Assembly (NCBI GenBank): GCA_032716605.1
Contig: CM064571.1
Coordinates: 11,290,405-11,354,404, forward strand
Origin: Paralithodes platypus
Lineage: Eukaryota > Arthropoda > Malacostraca > Decapoda > Lithodidae
DNA length: 64,000 nt
Reading direction: 5' to 3'
The stretch's first letter is position 1, and each line of letters starts with the position of its first letter. This document shows positions 19,798-30,151 of the stretch, in pieces. A program made the position numbers and the translations under genes. A model generated the notes under the pieces. It ran no database searches and had not been told where the DNA came from. It saw only the letters and a program-made list of their open reading frames with translations.

Positions 19798-20406
19798 CTT
19801 CTCTATTGTTCAATAGTAGCTAACCATAAAAAAACAGAAGTAGAACAAAAGACAAACTCCAAACATGTGCGAAAATTACGTACCTTGATAGCCAGTGAGG
19901 TGGAATGTTCCCACAAGCGTATCCAACACGAATTAAATTAACTTGCTAGTAATGAAATTGATGCATGAATGATAGTGAAATGTGTTAGGAGTCTATGAAA
20001 GACGATACAATTTGAAACAGCACGAAATGTCTAGAGAAGTGCTTCTTATGGTAAACAAGCCGGTGATATGAACGGTTATGAACTTTATCAATTAATTTGA
20101 GCTAATTTATTTAGCGAGTTTCGTAAAATAATGTTTACGTGAGGAGAGAGAATTAAGAGCTGTATACAACCACTTAACATGTATATAACAGACTTGAATG
20201 AGGAGTTCACAAAACAATTTATAGTTAGTACAAGTAGTAATATTATCACGGTTCACTAATATTCACGATGATGATGAGAGAACCGAATGCAGTGTGGGTA
20301 AACAACTGACGGTTTCCAATTGGAAGGCTCGGTTTCATTGTCTCACTTCACGCATTCCCTGTAGTTATGAGAAGTACAGTCACAGTAAACAACCTCAATT
20401 ATCCTT
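19798..20406 (-). other. leader between primer-binding site and gag
   Basis: About 600 bp without coding signal, lying between the primer-binding site at 20407 and the gag start at 19797. This is the expected position of a retrotransposon 5' leader. GGTACGTAA near 19880 on the minus strand resembles a splice donor but is not otherwise supported. Confidence 0.5.
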
Positions 20407-20419
20407 GGTCACGGCACCA
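20407..20419 (-). promoter_or_regulatory. retrotransposon primer-binding site, tRNA-His
   Basis: The plus strand reads GGTCACGGCACCA. The last 12 bases equal the 3' end of eukaryotic tRNA-His including CCA. One base separates it from TGTTACG at 20421, a typical LTR terminus. This gives the LTR, primer site, leader and gag order on the minus strand. Confidence 0.7.
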
Positions 20420-20420
20420 T

Positions 20421-20895
20421 TGTTACGTTTGTCGGTATCAGCACCAGGTTCCAAGTTGAATAATATTAATCATGAATATTCTAGATGGTCAGATTTATGG
20501 ATAAGAGTGAAATACTGAATCCGACACTTAAACAAAATTTAAAAAAAATGATTAAAAAGGTAGCAAGATAAACATGAAATCAATTTCTATAATTTAATAA
20601 ACACAACTGAAGATATAACTTATTTACAACAAATCAAATATTAAAGGTATTGTTCCTGGAAAACGAGAATGATATATAATCGAGGTTCACTGTGACTATT
20701 AATGGTGATTGTGACGAGAGATCAAACAGAAATAAACACTTATAGTTACTACTTGTTACACGTGGTAAGAGTAAGAAGCACAGTTGATGTTGTCCTGTCG
20801 TAGGACTGGAGTGAACTCCTTAACCTGACAAGCGCGATATAGACGTAGGTGCTAGGGTAGTTATTTGTGCATTTCTAGCCCTGGATTCTGACAGA
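20421..20895 (-). mobile_element. 5' LTR of the Gypsy-like element (outer end uncertain)
   Basis: Begins TGTTACG next to the primer-binding site. The outer end is not certain; TCTGACA near 20890 is one possible boundary. No second LTR is seen on the other side of gag, consistent with a truncated copy. Confidence 0.5.
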
Positions 20896-21741
20896 ATTCG
20901 TTATATTTACAATATAAACCATTATTTGTTTTCGGTATGCTTTTATTTTACATATATGATGTATATATGAACCTTCAAGAGTGCTAAAATAAGTGGGAAA
21001 AGCATTTGGGTGGTGAAAAACGAAGATATTGGCCACCCGGTCATAATCTCAGGCGAGAGAGAGAGACAGGCAGCCCTCCCCTCTCGCTGTCTGGGAGTCA
21101 ACTGAGACGAGCGAGGCGGTGTGTGCCGGTGTCTGGGTGTTGCATAACGATCTTTTATGCAACCCACTTGTGCTACATTATCGCGGGAGAGAAAAATAAC
21201 CGATAAATGATGATAATAAGAGGAAAAATAGGTGATAATTGAGGAGGGGAGGGAGGGGGGAATAAGGTGGGGAAGGAGGGGAGGGGGGTGGGTGAGATTT
21301 ACATGGATGAGTACTGGAGGGGAATTATCTCACCTAGAGACAAATTCCTTTGTTTTGATAGGCCCTTTTTTTTTATGGAAGGCTTTTTTTATGGTCCTGC
21401 TTCCGTGAGGCCTATCGCGTTCCCTATAGGAAGCCTTCCGTGAGGCCTATCGCGCTTGCCGGGTTAACAAATGACCAACTTAACTAAGATTGACTTGGTA
21501 TGAACAGAATGAAACAGTGAACCTTAAAATAAATACATATGAACAGCCAAATGAGATACTGAATTAATAGTATTGTAGTCAGAAAGGAAACTAAATGAAC
21601 CAACGAAACCCTGAATGAAATAAAGCATTGAGACCCGCGTAATTGACCTCCCAATGCCTATTTGAGTTCAACTATGGAAGACAACAAACAAACATTAGAA
21701 GGCGAATACGATTCCTTACTTCCTAATTAGTGAGATGCGGG

Positions 21742-21743
<2 letters not shown>
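20896..21743. other. no gene; G-rich tract and a TTAA-type end
   Basis: 21240-21297 is a purine tract with many GGGG and GGGGGG runs that could form a G-quadruplex. At 21402-21457 the 19-bp word TTCCGTGAGGCCTATCGCG occurs twice, 36 bp apart, followed by GCCGGGTTAA, which looks like a piggyBac-type right end without a recognised left end. Confidence 0.5.
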
Positions 21744-21796
<53 letters not shown>

Positions 21797-21800
21797 ATTA
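21744..21800. repeat. (TA)n microsatellite
   Basis: About 28 TA dinucleotides with one TTTA interruption. It abuts the truncated left side of the next element. Confidence 0.95.
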
Positions 21801-21810
21801 TTTTTTTAGG

Positions 21811-22026
21811 TGTCGATTTTTTCCTGGCGAGCGACAGCGAACCTGTAATTTAAGAGGAACCGGCCGAAGGGCCCGGACATTATTCTACCGAAAAATGTAC
21901 AAATTTATCTTGAAAGGGGGTTTAGGTGGTGTAATTTTATGCTTAATGGAGATCTAGGGAGGAAACTAACACAATACAAAAATATATACATGAATGAGCA
22001 AATAAGTTCGCCCATCCCCCCCTTAA
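21811..22026. mobile_element. fold-back TTAA element, family B, left-truncated
   Basis: Starts inside the element at GGTGTCGATTTTTTCC and continues through GGCGAGCGACAGCGA, the CCGGCCGAAGG hairpin and ACCGAAAAATGTACAAATTT, ending at CCATCCCCCCTTAA. The outer left part is missing, replaced by the (TA)n tract. Confidence 0.7.
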
Positions 22027-22249
22027 ACAGAGTATCATAATAATCCCCATGAGCAAGTGTTGATTAAGGTTGATCTCCGCCATTATGTTGTCCATTAGAG
22101 CCCATCACTCCAGCCAACCCTCGACACCTCCTTACCTCTATGGCCAGGAAAACAACAATTATGGTAAGATCCTAACTATAGAAGACTGAGGGTCCTCGCG
22201 CGCCTCTCCTGCCAACCTCCATTAGCCTTACCTTTCACTGCTGTACTGC

Positions 22250-22250
<1 letters not shown>
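22027..22250. other. no gene recognised
   Basis: Short unique spacer between the family B fragment and the CT tract, with no coding or repeat signal. Confidence 0.5.

Positions 22251-22308
<58 letters not shown>
22251..22308. repeat. (CT)n microsatellite at the LINE 5' junction
   Basis: About 28 CT dinucleotides end exactly where LINE coding homology begins. The tract marks the 5'-truncation point of the inserted LINE. Confidence 0.95.
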
Positions 22309-22309
<1 letters not shown>

Positions 22310-24547
22310 ACGCGAGACAGGAATATACTAGACCTCGTAATCACTACCCAAGAAAATTTATTATCAAACCTGGATGTAGGTGAACATCTGGCAACGTCCG
22401 ATCATAAAATCTTAAGAATCAACGTTATAAGCAAATATTCCTCAGTAAAAACAACAGGAATGGTTTCGGACTTCAAAAACGCAAATTATGACGGACTTAA
22501 GGAATCGCTATCAAACATACACTCAAACCTCATAAATATAAACGAAGTAAATGAACTATGGGGACATTTTAAGTCTACAATTACAGAAGCGCATAAACAA
22601 TTTGTACCCATGAAACCAAAACGTAGTACGAAATCAAGTATGCCCCCTTGGTACAGTAGAGACATTGGCAAGGCAATAAGGAAAAGGAATCAACTCCACA
22701 AACTTGTAAAAAATAACACAAACACTGAAGTAATTAAAAACTTGTACAAAAATAGTAGAAGGGAAGTGAAAAAAATAATTAGGGCGAACAAACAAAATTA
22801 CGAAATGACTATTGCCAGAGAAAGTGCCACAAACCCCAAAAAATTCTACAGTTACGTAAACAAAAATAAACAGATCAAAAGCGGAATCGGACCGCTAATA
22901 GAAGATGGCCAGACAATAACAGGCGACACAAACACGGCAAATCTGCTCAACAAATATTTTGGCTCAGTTTTCACAGAAGAAATTATCGATCATACCCTTG
23001 AAAATAACACCTCAACTCATGAGATAGGAGATTTCACCATCAGTGTTACCGAAGTACAAAGCAAATTGAGTAATTTAAATGTAAATAAGACCCCGGGACC
23101 CGACATGCTCCACCCGAAAATAATTAAGAATGTCAAGGACGAAATAGCAAAACCCCTGACACAACTATTTAACTTATCACTACTACAGGGGATTGTACCG
23201 AGTGATTGGAAAGATGCGAACATTACGCCGATATACAAGAAGGGTAGCAAGGCCAAAGCGAGTAATTACAGACCAATTAGCCTAACTTCAATTGTAGGAA
23301 AAATCATGGAAAAAATCATTAGAGATAAGATTGTAGATTACCTCGAATCAAACAACCTAATCAAAAATAGTCAACACGGCTTTAGATCAAATAAGTCATG
23401 CCTAACAAATTTGATTGAATTTTATAACAAACTATTCACATATAACGACATGACGAAATCACTAGATATAATCTTCTTGGACTTTCAAAAAGCTTTCGAC
23501 AAGGTGCCTCACCGAAAACTATTGGCTAAACTGGAGAGGATAGGTATCAAAGGTGAAATTCATTCTTGGATAAAAAATTGGCTTACGGACAGAAGACAGA
23601 GAGTGGTGATAAATGGAGTGGAATCGGAGTGGGAGCCTGTCACTAGTGGAGTTCCACAGGGTTCAGTCCTTGGACCGGTCCTGTTTCTCATTTACATTAA
23701 CGATATCGATGTAGGGGTAAACAACACCATTTCCAAATTCGCCGACGATACAAAAATAGGAAATACAGTCCTGAACGAAGATGATAGAAATGCGTTGCAA
23801 TCTGATTTAAACAAGATATCAGAGTGGTCGAAAAAATGGCAGATGCCCTTCAATGTCGATAAATGTCAGGTGCTGCAGGTTGGTAGCAGAAATATGAAAT
23901 ATAAATACGAAATGAATGGCAAACAAATAAAAACCGCAACGGTAGTAAAAGACCTAGGGGTACTAATATCTGAAAACCTAAAAACTTCCGACCAATGTAT
24001 AGCAGCTGCAAATAAGGCAAACATAGCATTGGGCTTTATTAAACGAAAATTTACATATAAACATGAAAACGTAATAGTGCCACTGTTCAAAAGTATGGTG
24101 AGGCCCCACCTTGAATATGGTGTGCAGTTCTGGTCACCTTATCTGATCAAGGACATTGTAAGACTCGAGTCAGTACAGCGTAGAGCGACGAAGATGATAC
24201 CCTCATTAAGAAATAAACCATATGAAGAAAGACTTAAACGATTGAACCTGTTCTCATTAAAAAAGAGGAGGTTGAGGGGTCAGCTTATTGAGTGCTTTAA
24301 GATACTAAAAGGTTTCGACAAAGTCGATGTAAATGCACTATTCACATTAAACAATACTAATCAAACTCGCGGAAATGGAATGAAATTAAAAACCAAAAAG
24401 GCAAACCTAGATGTCACAAAGAGTTTCTTCACCTACAGTGTGGCGACAGAGTGGAATAAACTACCAGCGAGAGTGGTGGAGAGCGACACAATAAACGCCT
24501 TCAAGGGAAGGCTTGACCTCTATCTGCAGAGGGCTGGGGTGATATGA
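22310..24547 (+). CDS. LINE ORF2: endonuclease C-terminus plus reverse transcriptase
   Basis: One frame is open from the truncation point to the TGA at 24545; the first ATG is 22460 but the native start is lost. At 22390-22410 the frame encodes the TSDHK motif that ends the endonuclease fold. Counting from 22460, the RT shows NSQHGFRSNKSCLTNL, motif A LDFQKAFDKVPH (Asp near 341), motif B SGVPQGSVLGPVLF and motif C FADDTKIG (first Asp near 429), then the C-terminal KMIPSLRNKPYEERL and RRLRGQLIECFK region. All catalytic Asp residues are present with no stop or shift, so this is the best preserved LINE RT in the window. It would reverse-transcribe its own RNA but lacks the endonuclease N-terminus. 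Confidence 0.85.
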   Translation, partial: TRDRNILDLVITTQENLLSNLDVGEHLATSDHKILRINVISKYSSVKTTGMVSDFKNANYDGLKESLSNIHSNLININEVNELWGHFKSTITEAHKQFVPMKPKRSTKSSMPPWYSRDIGKAIRKRNQLHKLVKNNTNTEVIKNLYKNSRREVKKIIRANKQNYEMTIARESATNPKKFYSYVNKNKQIKSGIGPLIEDGQTITGDTNTANLLNKYFGSVFTEEIIDHTLENNTSTHEIGDFTISVTEVQSKLSNLNVNKTPGPDMLHPKIIKNVKDEIAKPLTQLFNLSLLQGIVPSDWKDANITPIYKKGSKAKASNYRPISLTSIVGKIMEKIIRDKIVDYLESNNLIKNSQHGFRSNKSCLTNLIEFYNKLFTYNDMTKSLDIIFLDFQKAFDKVPHRKLLAKLERIGIKGEIHSWIKNWLTDRRQRVVINGVESEWEPVTSGVPQGSVLGPVLFLIYINDIDVGVNNTISKFADDTKIGNTVLNEDDRNALQSDLNKISEWSKKWQMPFNVDKCQVLQVGSRNMKYKYEMNGKQIKTATVVKDLGVLISENLKTSDQCIAAANKANIALGFIKRKFTYKHENVIVPLFKSMVRPHLEYGVQFWSPYLIKDIVRLESVQRRATKMIPSLRNKPYEERLKRLNLFSLKKRRLRGQLIECFKILKGFDKVDVNALFTLNNTNQTRGNGMKLKTKKANLDVTKSFFTYSVATEWNKLPARVVESDTINAFKGRLDLYLQRAGVI

Positions 24548-24578
24548 ATGGAAAAAAAAAAAAAAAAAAAAAAAAAAA
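22310..24578 (+). mobile_element. 5'-truncated CR1/Jockey-like LINE
   Basis: Homology begins with the last part of the apurinic endonuclease domain, directly after a CT microsatellite, continues through the whole reverse transcriptase and C-terminal domain, and stops 3 bp before a 28-bp poly-A tail. A 5' truncation with a 3' A tail is the classic product of target-primed reverse transcription. Clade assignment between CR1 and Jockey groups is not certain from inspection. Confidence 0.8.
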
Positions 24579-24733
24579 TGTATGTATATGTATGTGTGTG
24601 CACTGTACAGTATGTATATATATACTGTATATATATGTGTGTATGTATGTATGTGTATATGTATGTGTATATATATGTATATATATATATATGTATGTAT
24701 GTATGTGTATGTGTGTATGTGTATATATGCATA
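24551..24733. repeat. poly-A tail followed by (TATG)/(TA) simple repeat
   Basis: 28 A residues (24551-24578) then about 150 bp of TATG, TGTATA and TA repeats. The A run is the LINE tail; the rest is expanded simple sequence. Confidence 0.9.
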
Positions 24734-25814
24734 TTATAGTTTGTAAGGCCAGACTGCCTAGTAAGGACCTTGAGGTCTGTGTGGTCTGTGTATCTATGTA
24801 GCTCTATGTAGCTCTCTCTCTACCAAGGGAGGTGGTCGGCAGTAATTCAAATATTCAATTGATACGTTTAAAAAAAGATATCTGATGAAAATTGGATTAA
24901 TATGAATCAATCAGTATGCATGTGTAATTTCCCTTTCAAACTAGTTTCTTTCTATACTCTATAAAAAGCTTTCCTTGTGGGCATTTCCTGACCCATAAGG
25001 TTACATTTAATAATATTTTCCGGTACAGCTTTTTATGCAGGAGGGAGTGGAGGGTGGGGAGAGAGCCTTACACTTCACTGTCCTATTCTTCCACTATAAA
25101 CTGTCCCTGTCTAGTAGTATGAAGGCCGGACCACCTAGTTTGGATTTGTTTGATCTGAGTATCTGTGTACCTCTCTCTCCATGGTGTGCGCTTGGAAACT
25201 CACCCACCTACACACACTGTACAAGTGTACAGTATAAGACCCTCCCTCTAATATTGTACACCATCACTTTAAAACATTAACTACGAGTGCTTATTGTCAA
25301 GTTGGACAGAATACATTTAGGTAAGTTACAATATTATATATTTGTCTCGGTAAAAAAAAAAACAAAAAAAAAAAACACATTTCATATATACATCTATAAA
25401 AAATCGTGATTCTGGAAATATGGAGGAACCACATAATTCTCAAGTGGCCTCTCCCCCTCTCCTTTCTGATAAAACATACAATGCTTTGACGTCATTGTAT
25501 GAGTTTGTATACGCCAGTGAGCCTGTTTGTCTGTTTGCTATACACGGCAACATTTGTTGATATTATTTTTTCCCAAAGGACAGGGATATGATTCAAAGGA
25601 AATGTCCCCCTTCCCCCAACCAACGAGAATTTTATTTCAAAGCTATTATAATTTTACCCGTTAGAGAGGCTTTGTTCCCAAAATTATGTTTATTGTGAGG
25701 GTCACAATGTTTACAATGGAACAATATTATTTGGTTTCATAATTCATGACCTCGTAATGCACAGATCAGAACTCTCATTGTACTCCATGATGGGGGAGAG
25801 GGGAGGGACCGAGG
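24734..25814. other. no gene; diverged repeated block
   Basis: AGTTTGTAAGGCCAGACTGCCTAG..(24737) and AGTATGAAGGCCGGACCACCTAG..(25118) are related, and each is followed by GTATCT.TGTA.CTCTCTCT. They look like two copies of a LINE or SINE 3' tail. The remainder is AT-rich and without coding signal. Confidence 0.5.
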
Positions 25815-26167
25815 TTAAGGGGAGATGGGTAATTTATCTAGATCCCTTTCTCCCTCATATTTAGCCCCATTATTTTTCAGATTTTAAAATGCTTGCCCCA
25901 TTGGTTTGTCGATTTTAAGACCTTCCGCCCCGTTTCCTTGTCAATATTACGACCTTTCGTGCTATAAAGGTGTCGATTGTTTTCCTGGCGAACGATAGTG
26001 AGCCTGTAAATTTGGAAAAACCGGCCTTCGGCTGGGACATCTTTCTACAGAAAAATGTACAAATTTATCTAGAAGGGGGATCTACTGGATGTTACTTTTA
26101 AGTTTGATGGGGGCCTAGGGACGAAACTAGAACAAAATCGACCAAAATGTGAGCCATCCCCCCTTAA
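25815..26167. mobile_element. fold-back TTAA element, family B, full copy
   Basis: A 353-bp element: left end TTAAGGGGAGATGGG, reverse-complemented right end TTAAGGGGGGATGGC. The interior contains GGTGTCGAT, CCTGGCGAACGATAGTGAGCC, the CCGGCCTTCGGC hairpin and AAAAATGTACAAATTTA. This copy defines both ends of the family. Confidence 0.8.
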
Positions 26168-26333
26168 ATACCGCCCATCTTCATGAACATACCATAATTC
26201 TCAAAATACATAGATGATTAATATTAATGGTATGGATGTAAACCTGACAATTATCATAAATAAAAAATCCCCAAGACCACTAGAAGACAACTTACCTTAT
26301 AGTTACATGGTCCCCAACAACAGGACCAAGCAC

Positions 26334-26359
26334 AACAACAACAACAACAACAACAACAA
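26334..26359. repeat. (CAA)n microsatellite
   Basis: About eight AAC/CAA triplets. Confidence 0.9.
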
Positions 26360-26402
26360 ACACGACTTTGTTCTATTTCTGTCCACAATAAGGAGGAAAC
26401 CT

Positions 26403-26616
26403 TTAACCCCTTCTGTACCGGGAAGTATTTTATTAATTATTCTGGTTATTTTTAGACGATTTTTAGCAGTTTAAGAAGGATGTGTGGCAGTCTAAAGGGT
26501 TAAGTGAGATAGTTCGAAGCCTGTTAATTGCTGGAGGCGCTTTATAAACTGAATACAATCGTGTAATAGTAGCCATAATATGGTGAAAAGTACGGCACCG
26601 GTATTGAAGGGGTTAA
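26403..26616. mobile_element. family C TTAA MITE, copy 1
   Basis: A 214-bp element with left end TTAACCCCTTCTGTACCGG and reverse-complemented right end TTAACCCCTTCAATACCGG. It is non-coding. Two further copies lie at 37014 and 37456. The CCC-starting termini fit the piggyBac superfamily. Confidence 0.85.
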
Positions 26617-26710
26617 ATATACCGTCGTCATCAAACTCCAAACATCTTGTACTCAGTATATTTCTGTCCGGAAACAAGCAAAATTTGTTCTTCGACTTGC
26701 CAAATATGCT

Positions 26711-27067
26711 TTAAGGGGGCCCACCACGATATTATGTTTCTCCCTTTCTCCCTCTCTCTCTGGGTTGTATCCATTCGGCCCCATTCAGCCTACTGTATTA
26801 AGATGTGTATCCCCATCCAAGTGTCGATTTATTCCTGGTGAGCGATAGCGAGCCAGCATATTTAAAAAAAAACAATTGACGGCAAACTAAATTTGTACAT
26901 TTTTCGATAGAAAAATTTCTCCGGCGAAGCCGAATTTCTCCATACAATGTTGGCTCGCTATCGCTCGCCAGGAACAAATCGACACCTGGATGGGGATAAA
27001 CGTCCGAATGGATACAAGCCAGAGGAAGAGAGAAAAGGAGAGAGAAAAATCAGGTCACCCCTCTTAA
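26711..27067. mobile_element. fold-back TTAA element, family A copy 3
   Basis: A 357-bp copy: TTAAGGGGGCCCACC at the left, TCACCCCTCTTAA at the right, with GCGAGCGATAGCGAGCC-type boxes in both arms and a GGCGAAGCC mini-hairpin. A segment of the right arm near 27004 is deleted relative to copies 1 and 2. Confidence 0.78.
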
Positions 27068-27104
27068 TTAATTACAAATGTATTGAACTTTCTAACTCGA
27101 GTTC

Positions 27105-27360
27105 AACCTTGTTTTTGTGGCATCCGGCCAAAAACCTCTCCAACAACTTCGCTTCCTCGTCCTTCCCTCCACTATACCACTCAGACCACACCACCGTCAC
27201 TACTTCCGCTGACAAAGCTAAACTTCTTGTTCAAACTTTGCTGGAAACTCTACTTTGGATGATTCCGGTGCTGTTCCTACCTCTCTACCCCCTTCTCTTC
27301 TACTTATGCCTTAAATCTTAATCTCTTCTAAGGATGTACTTTCTGCTTTTCCAGGCTCAA
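27105..27360 (+). pseudogene. Jockey-like LINE fragment, endonuclease-RT linker
   Basis: The plus-strand frame reads HPAKNLSNNFASSSFPPLY...SADKAKLLVQTL and then loses frame; the later SKDVLSAF in another frame is also typical. This resembles the linker before the RT in Jockey-like elements. The flanking RT is absent. It may derive from the same family as the fragment at 29590-30151. Confidence 0.5.
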
Positions 27361-27471
27361 TACTAAGTAGATGTGCACATTTTTGCATTTGCATAAAAGA
27401 CAAATTGCATACCCAACTCTGCAACCTAGAAGTCTGAAATTACTGATAAATATCTTCGATACAAAACGCTT

Positions 27472-27521
27472 ACACACACACACACACACACACACACAGG
27501 CATACAGTATATATCTATATT

Positions 27522-27587
<66 letters not shown>

Positions 27588-27615
27588 GGTATATATATAT
27601 ATATATATTCTATTT
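27472..27615. repeat. (CA)n and (TA)n microsatellites
   Basis: A (CA)n tract at 27472-27497, then an almost uninterrupted (TA)n run to about 27608 with one ACCGG interruption. Confidence 0.92.
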
Positions 27616-27654
27616 TTTATTCATTTCACCACAACACCAAACACCTGCAATGAA

Positions 27655-27842
27655 ATTAATGAGGGGGAGAGGTAGACCGAATATGAGGTGGAAGGATGGA
27701 GTGAGGAAGTACATGAACGAAGGCGGTGCTGGTTGGGGGGAGGGGCGTCGACTGACTGGGGACAGAGGTGCATGGGGGCGGTTCGTTCGTGGCCACCCCT
27801 TCGGGGATCACGGCGTCAGGCAATAGATAGATAGATAGATAT
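27655..27842 (+). pseudogene. RTE-like LINE, 3'-terminal fragment with (TAGA)n tail
   Basis: The frame reads GRGRPNMRWKDGVRKYMNE.. and GDRGAWGRFVRGHP, ends in a TAG and is followed directly by (ATAG)n. It is nearly identical in protein to the C-terminus of the minus-strand RTE-like element at 31531. Only about 60 codons survive, a strong 5' truncation. Confidence 0.75.
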
Positions 27843-28689
27843 ATGTGATCCACCAGGATTCAAACATTTCCGGTTGAATAACATTTGATAATTAAAACTC
27901 TCACGTAATATTAAATCCCCCAAGTGATTATGCGTAATTCCCGGTATCATTTCAGTAATCACGAAAGAACTTGAATGGCACCATTGATAATTATGATGAT
28001 TAGCTTCTTTTGAATATGGATGATGATTTGGCGAGAATATGAAAAGAGGTGAACAAAATACGGTATCAAATGAAGCAGCTGTCCGTTTTTCTGGACCCCC
28101 TTATTCCTCTTGTTTAGGTCCATTTTTGTTTTTGTATTCTAAGACATTTGGTCTATTTGTTTGGCGTTTTTAGGACCTTATATATACTGTATATATATAC
28201 CGGTATATGTACAACTTACAAGGCAGACAGAGCTATTTAACCATGGTAAGCAACCTGTCTAGAGGAAAGAAAACCCTGATAAAAAGCTCGTGTAGGCTAG
28301 ACTCGTAAGCTTTGGAGAACAAGTAGCCTATGATAAGGAAAACTCGATCACAAACCCATTGCATGATCGTAAAGCCCGAGTTCTTTGAAGAATACTGCCT
28401 TACAGAGGCGAAGAGACTCGAGCATCCCCATGATCAGCGAAGCTATACTAGCTCAGGTCCAACTATGCTAGGCAGGTTCACTGTTAGGGATCCTACACCA
28501 TTCAACTAGATTTCCTTAACAACCGTCCATGCAGTTACTTCAAAACTCTTGTTATGAAGCCATACCTTTCCTATATTCTTATCTATCAACTATTTCAGAT
28601 TGAGACAGAGATAATCTTGTTGCTTGCAAAACCCAATATCTCCACCTATCTGTCTGTGACAATCTTCCACACGACTATATACTTTACTC
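27843..28689. other. no gene recognised
   Basis: AT-rich unique sequence with a short TATATATAC palindrome cluster near 28182-28206. No coding or repeat family recognised. Confidence 0.55.
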
Positions 28690-29576
28690 TTAACCCATTG
28701 GCTGTGGCTATGTTTGGGCTATTTAGGGCATATTCAGGCACTTCTGAATGATAAATCAAGCATCTGCATTAAATGAACTGTATTCTGCCGAAAACTAGGA
28801 GAAAATAGCTTCAAAATGAGACCAGAACGGGCCCAGTACGTGGTCTGGTTCACCCGCAGCGGTGCCAGTAAAACTCGCTCGCTTGGCTACACTGTTGAGA
28901 GAGACAGAGAGAGGCCCGCGCGAGACACAGCCTAGCTTAGTGAGCCGCTCGGTGCTCTGAGGAACGGAGGTGGGCCCCTCACGCTCCCGCCCACTGACAC
29001 TCGATTTTTACGTTTTTTACAGGCTTTTAACACCTTATTAGCGGGCTAGCGGTCTATTTATATGTACCGCCCAGCGGGGTGTTTTTAGCCAAAATAGGGC
29101 TGTTTACGTGATAATTTTCATGCCTAAATAAGACCCAGAGCGTAAAACAAGTATCTATCCCTGAAAGGGCATAAACAGAGCTTTCCAATGACACCATAAC
29201 GATCCTTTTATGACGGCTAGTTTTCTTGCAACAACCGCGCAACACGAGTGCAAAAAGCATGTAATTCGGTACTTTCCCCATACAATTCAGTATGTAGCGA
29301 GTGAGAGAGGGAGGGAGGAGGTGGGATTCGTGTCAGTAGGTTCGCCGCGGTGGTCTGGAGCAGTCATACGCTCGCTACTCTCCTGCCACCACTTGTCTCT
29401 CTCTCTCAGCAACATTACGTGCTGAAATTGCCACACGACCTATGTCGCGCGCCACCAGATAGTCCAGATTTATTATACTCGACTTATGTTGAGCGCCGCT
29501 AGTTAAGGGTTAAAGCCTGGAAATTGATGTAACTTGCCAAAAGATTCCAGAACGTCACCCGCAGCCAAAGGGTTAA
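28690..29576. mobile_element. family E TTAA element, carrying a nested family D copy
   Basis: Left end TTAACCCATTGGCTGTGG; reverse-complemented right end TTAACCCTTTGGCTGCGG, two mismatches in 18. Without the nested element it is about 400 bp and non-coding, with GA-rich and GC-rich interior pieces. Confidence 0.75.
29027..29513. mobile_element. family D TTAA element, full copy 2
   Basis: A 487-bp copy with left end TTAACACCTTATTAGCGG and reverse-complemented right end TTAACCCTTAACTAGCGGC. It interrupts family E at a TTAA in the target ACAGGCTTTTAAAGCC. Confidence 0.85.
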
Positions 29577-29589
29577 TCAACACACAAAT

Positions 29590-30151
29590 CAATCTTTCAT
29601 CTCTAAATATTCTTGGTGCATCGTTTTCTTCTGACCCATATTACCACTCTTATTAAAGCAGCTTCCCAGAAGTTAGGTGTGCTCAACCTTCTCTGTAGAT
29701 TCTTTACTCCCGCACAGCTTCTTGTTCTGTACAAGGTTACTGTGTGCCCATATATCGAACACTGTTCACATGTGTGAAGAGGTTAAACTCACACCGCACT
29801 TCTCAAATAGGTAGAATCAAAAGCATTACTAAATATCTACAATCTGTCTCTACACGGCGCAATGCTGCACCTCTCTCACTCTTTTACCACTATTATAATC
29901 AGTGTTCGTCAGTGCTTTTTCAGGGTATACCTCCTCCCTTACTGAGAAAAGGTGGCACCTGCCTTTCGACACATTCCTACTCCTATTTTTTCCAACTCTC
30001 TTATGCAAGAGTGAACCAAATTTTCCGGAGTTTCTTCCACTCAACAAGTAAACTCTGGAACTACCTCCCTCAATCCATATTTCCATTATCTTATGGCTTA
30101 AACTGCTTCAAGCTCCGTGTGTCCAGATCTTTTGACTTTAACATAAAGTGA
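29590..30151 (+). pseudogene. Jockey-like LINE RT C-terminal fragment
   Basis: Two frames carry successive parts: LIKAASQKLGVLNLLCRFFTPAQLLVLY and PYIEHCSHV up to a TGA near 29780, then RRNAAPLSLFYHYY, RVNQIFRSFFHSTSKLWNYLPQSIFP and the closing LNCFKLRVSRSF before a stop at 30149. This is the region after the RT in Jockey-like elements. It starts directly after the TTAA end of family E. Confidence 0.65.

Noticed and set aside
24520..24801. Short ORFs on both strands after the LINE
   Set aside because: They translate poly-A and TATG/TA simple repeats.
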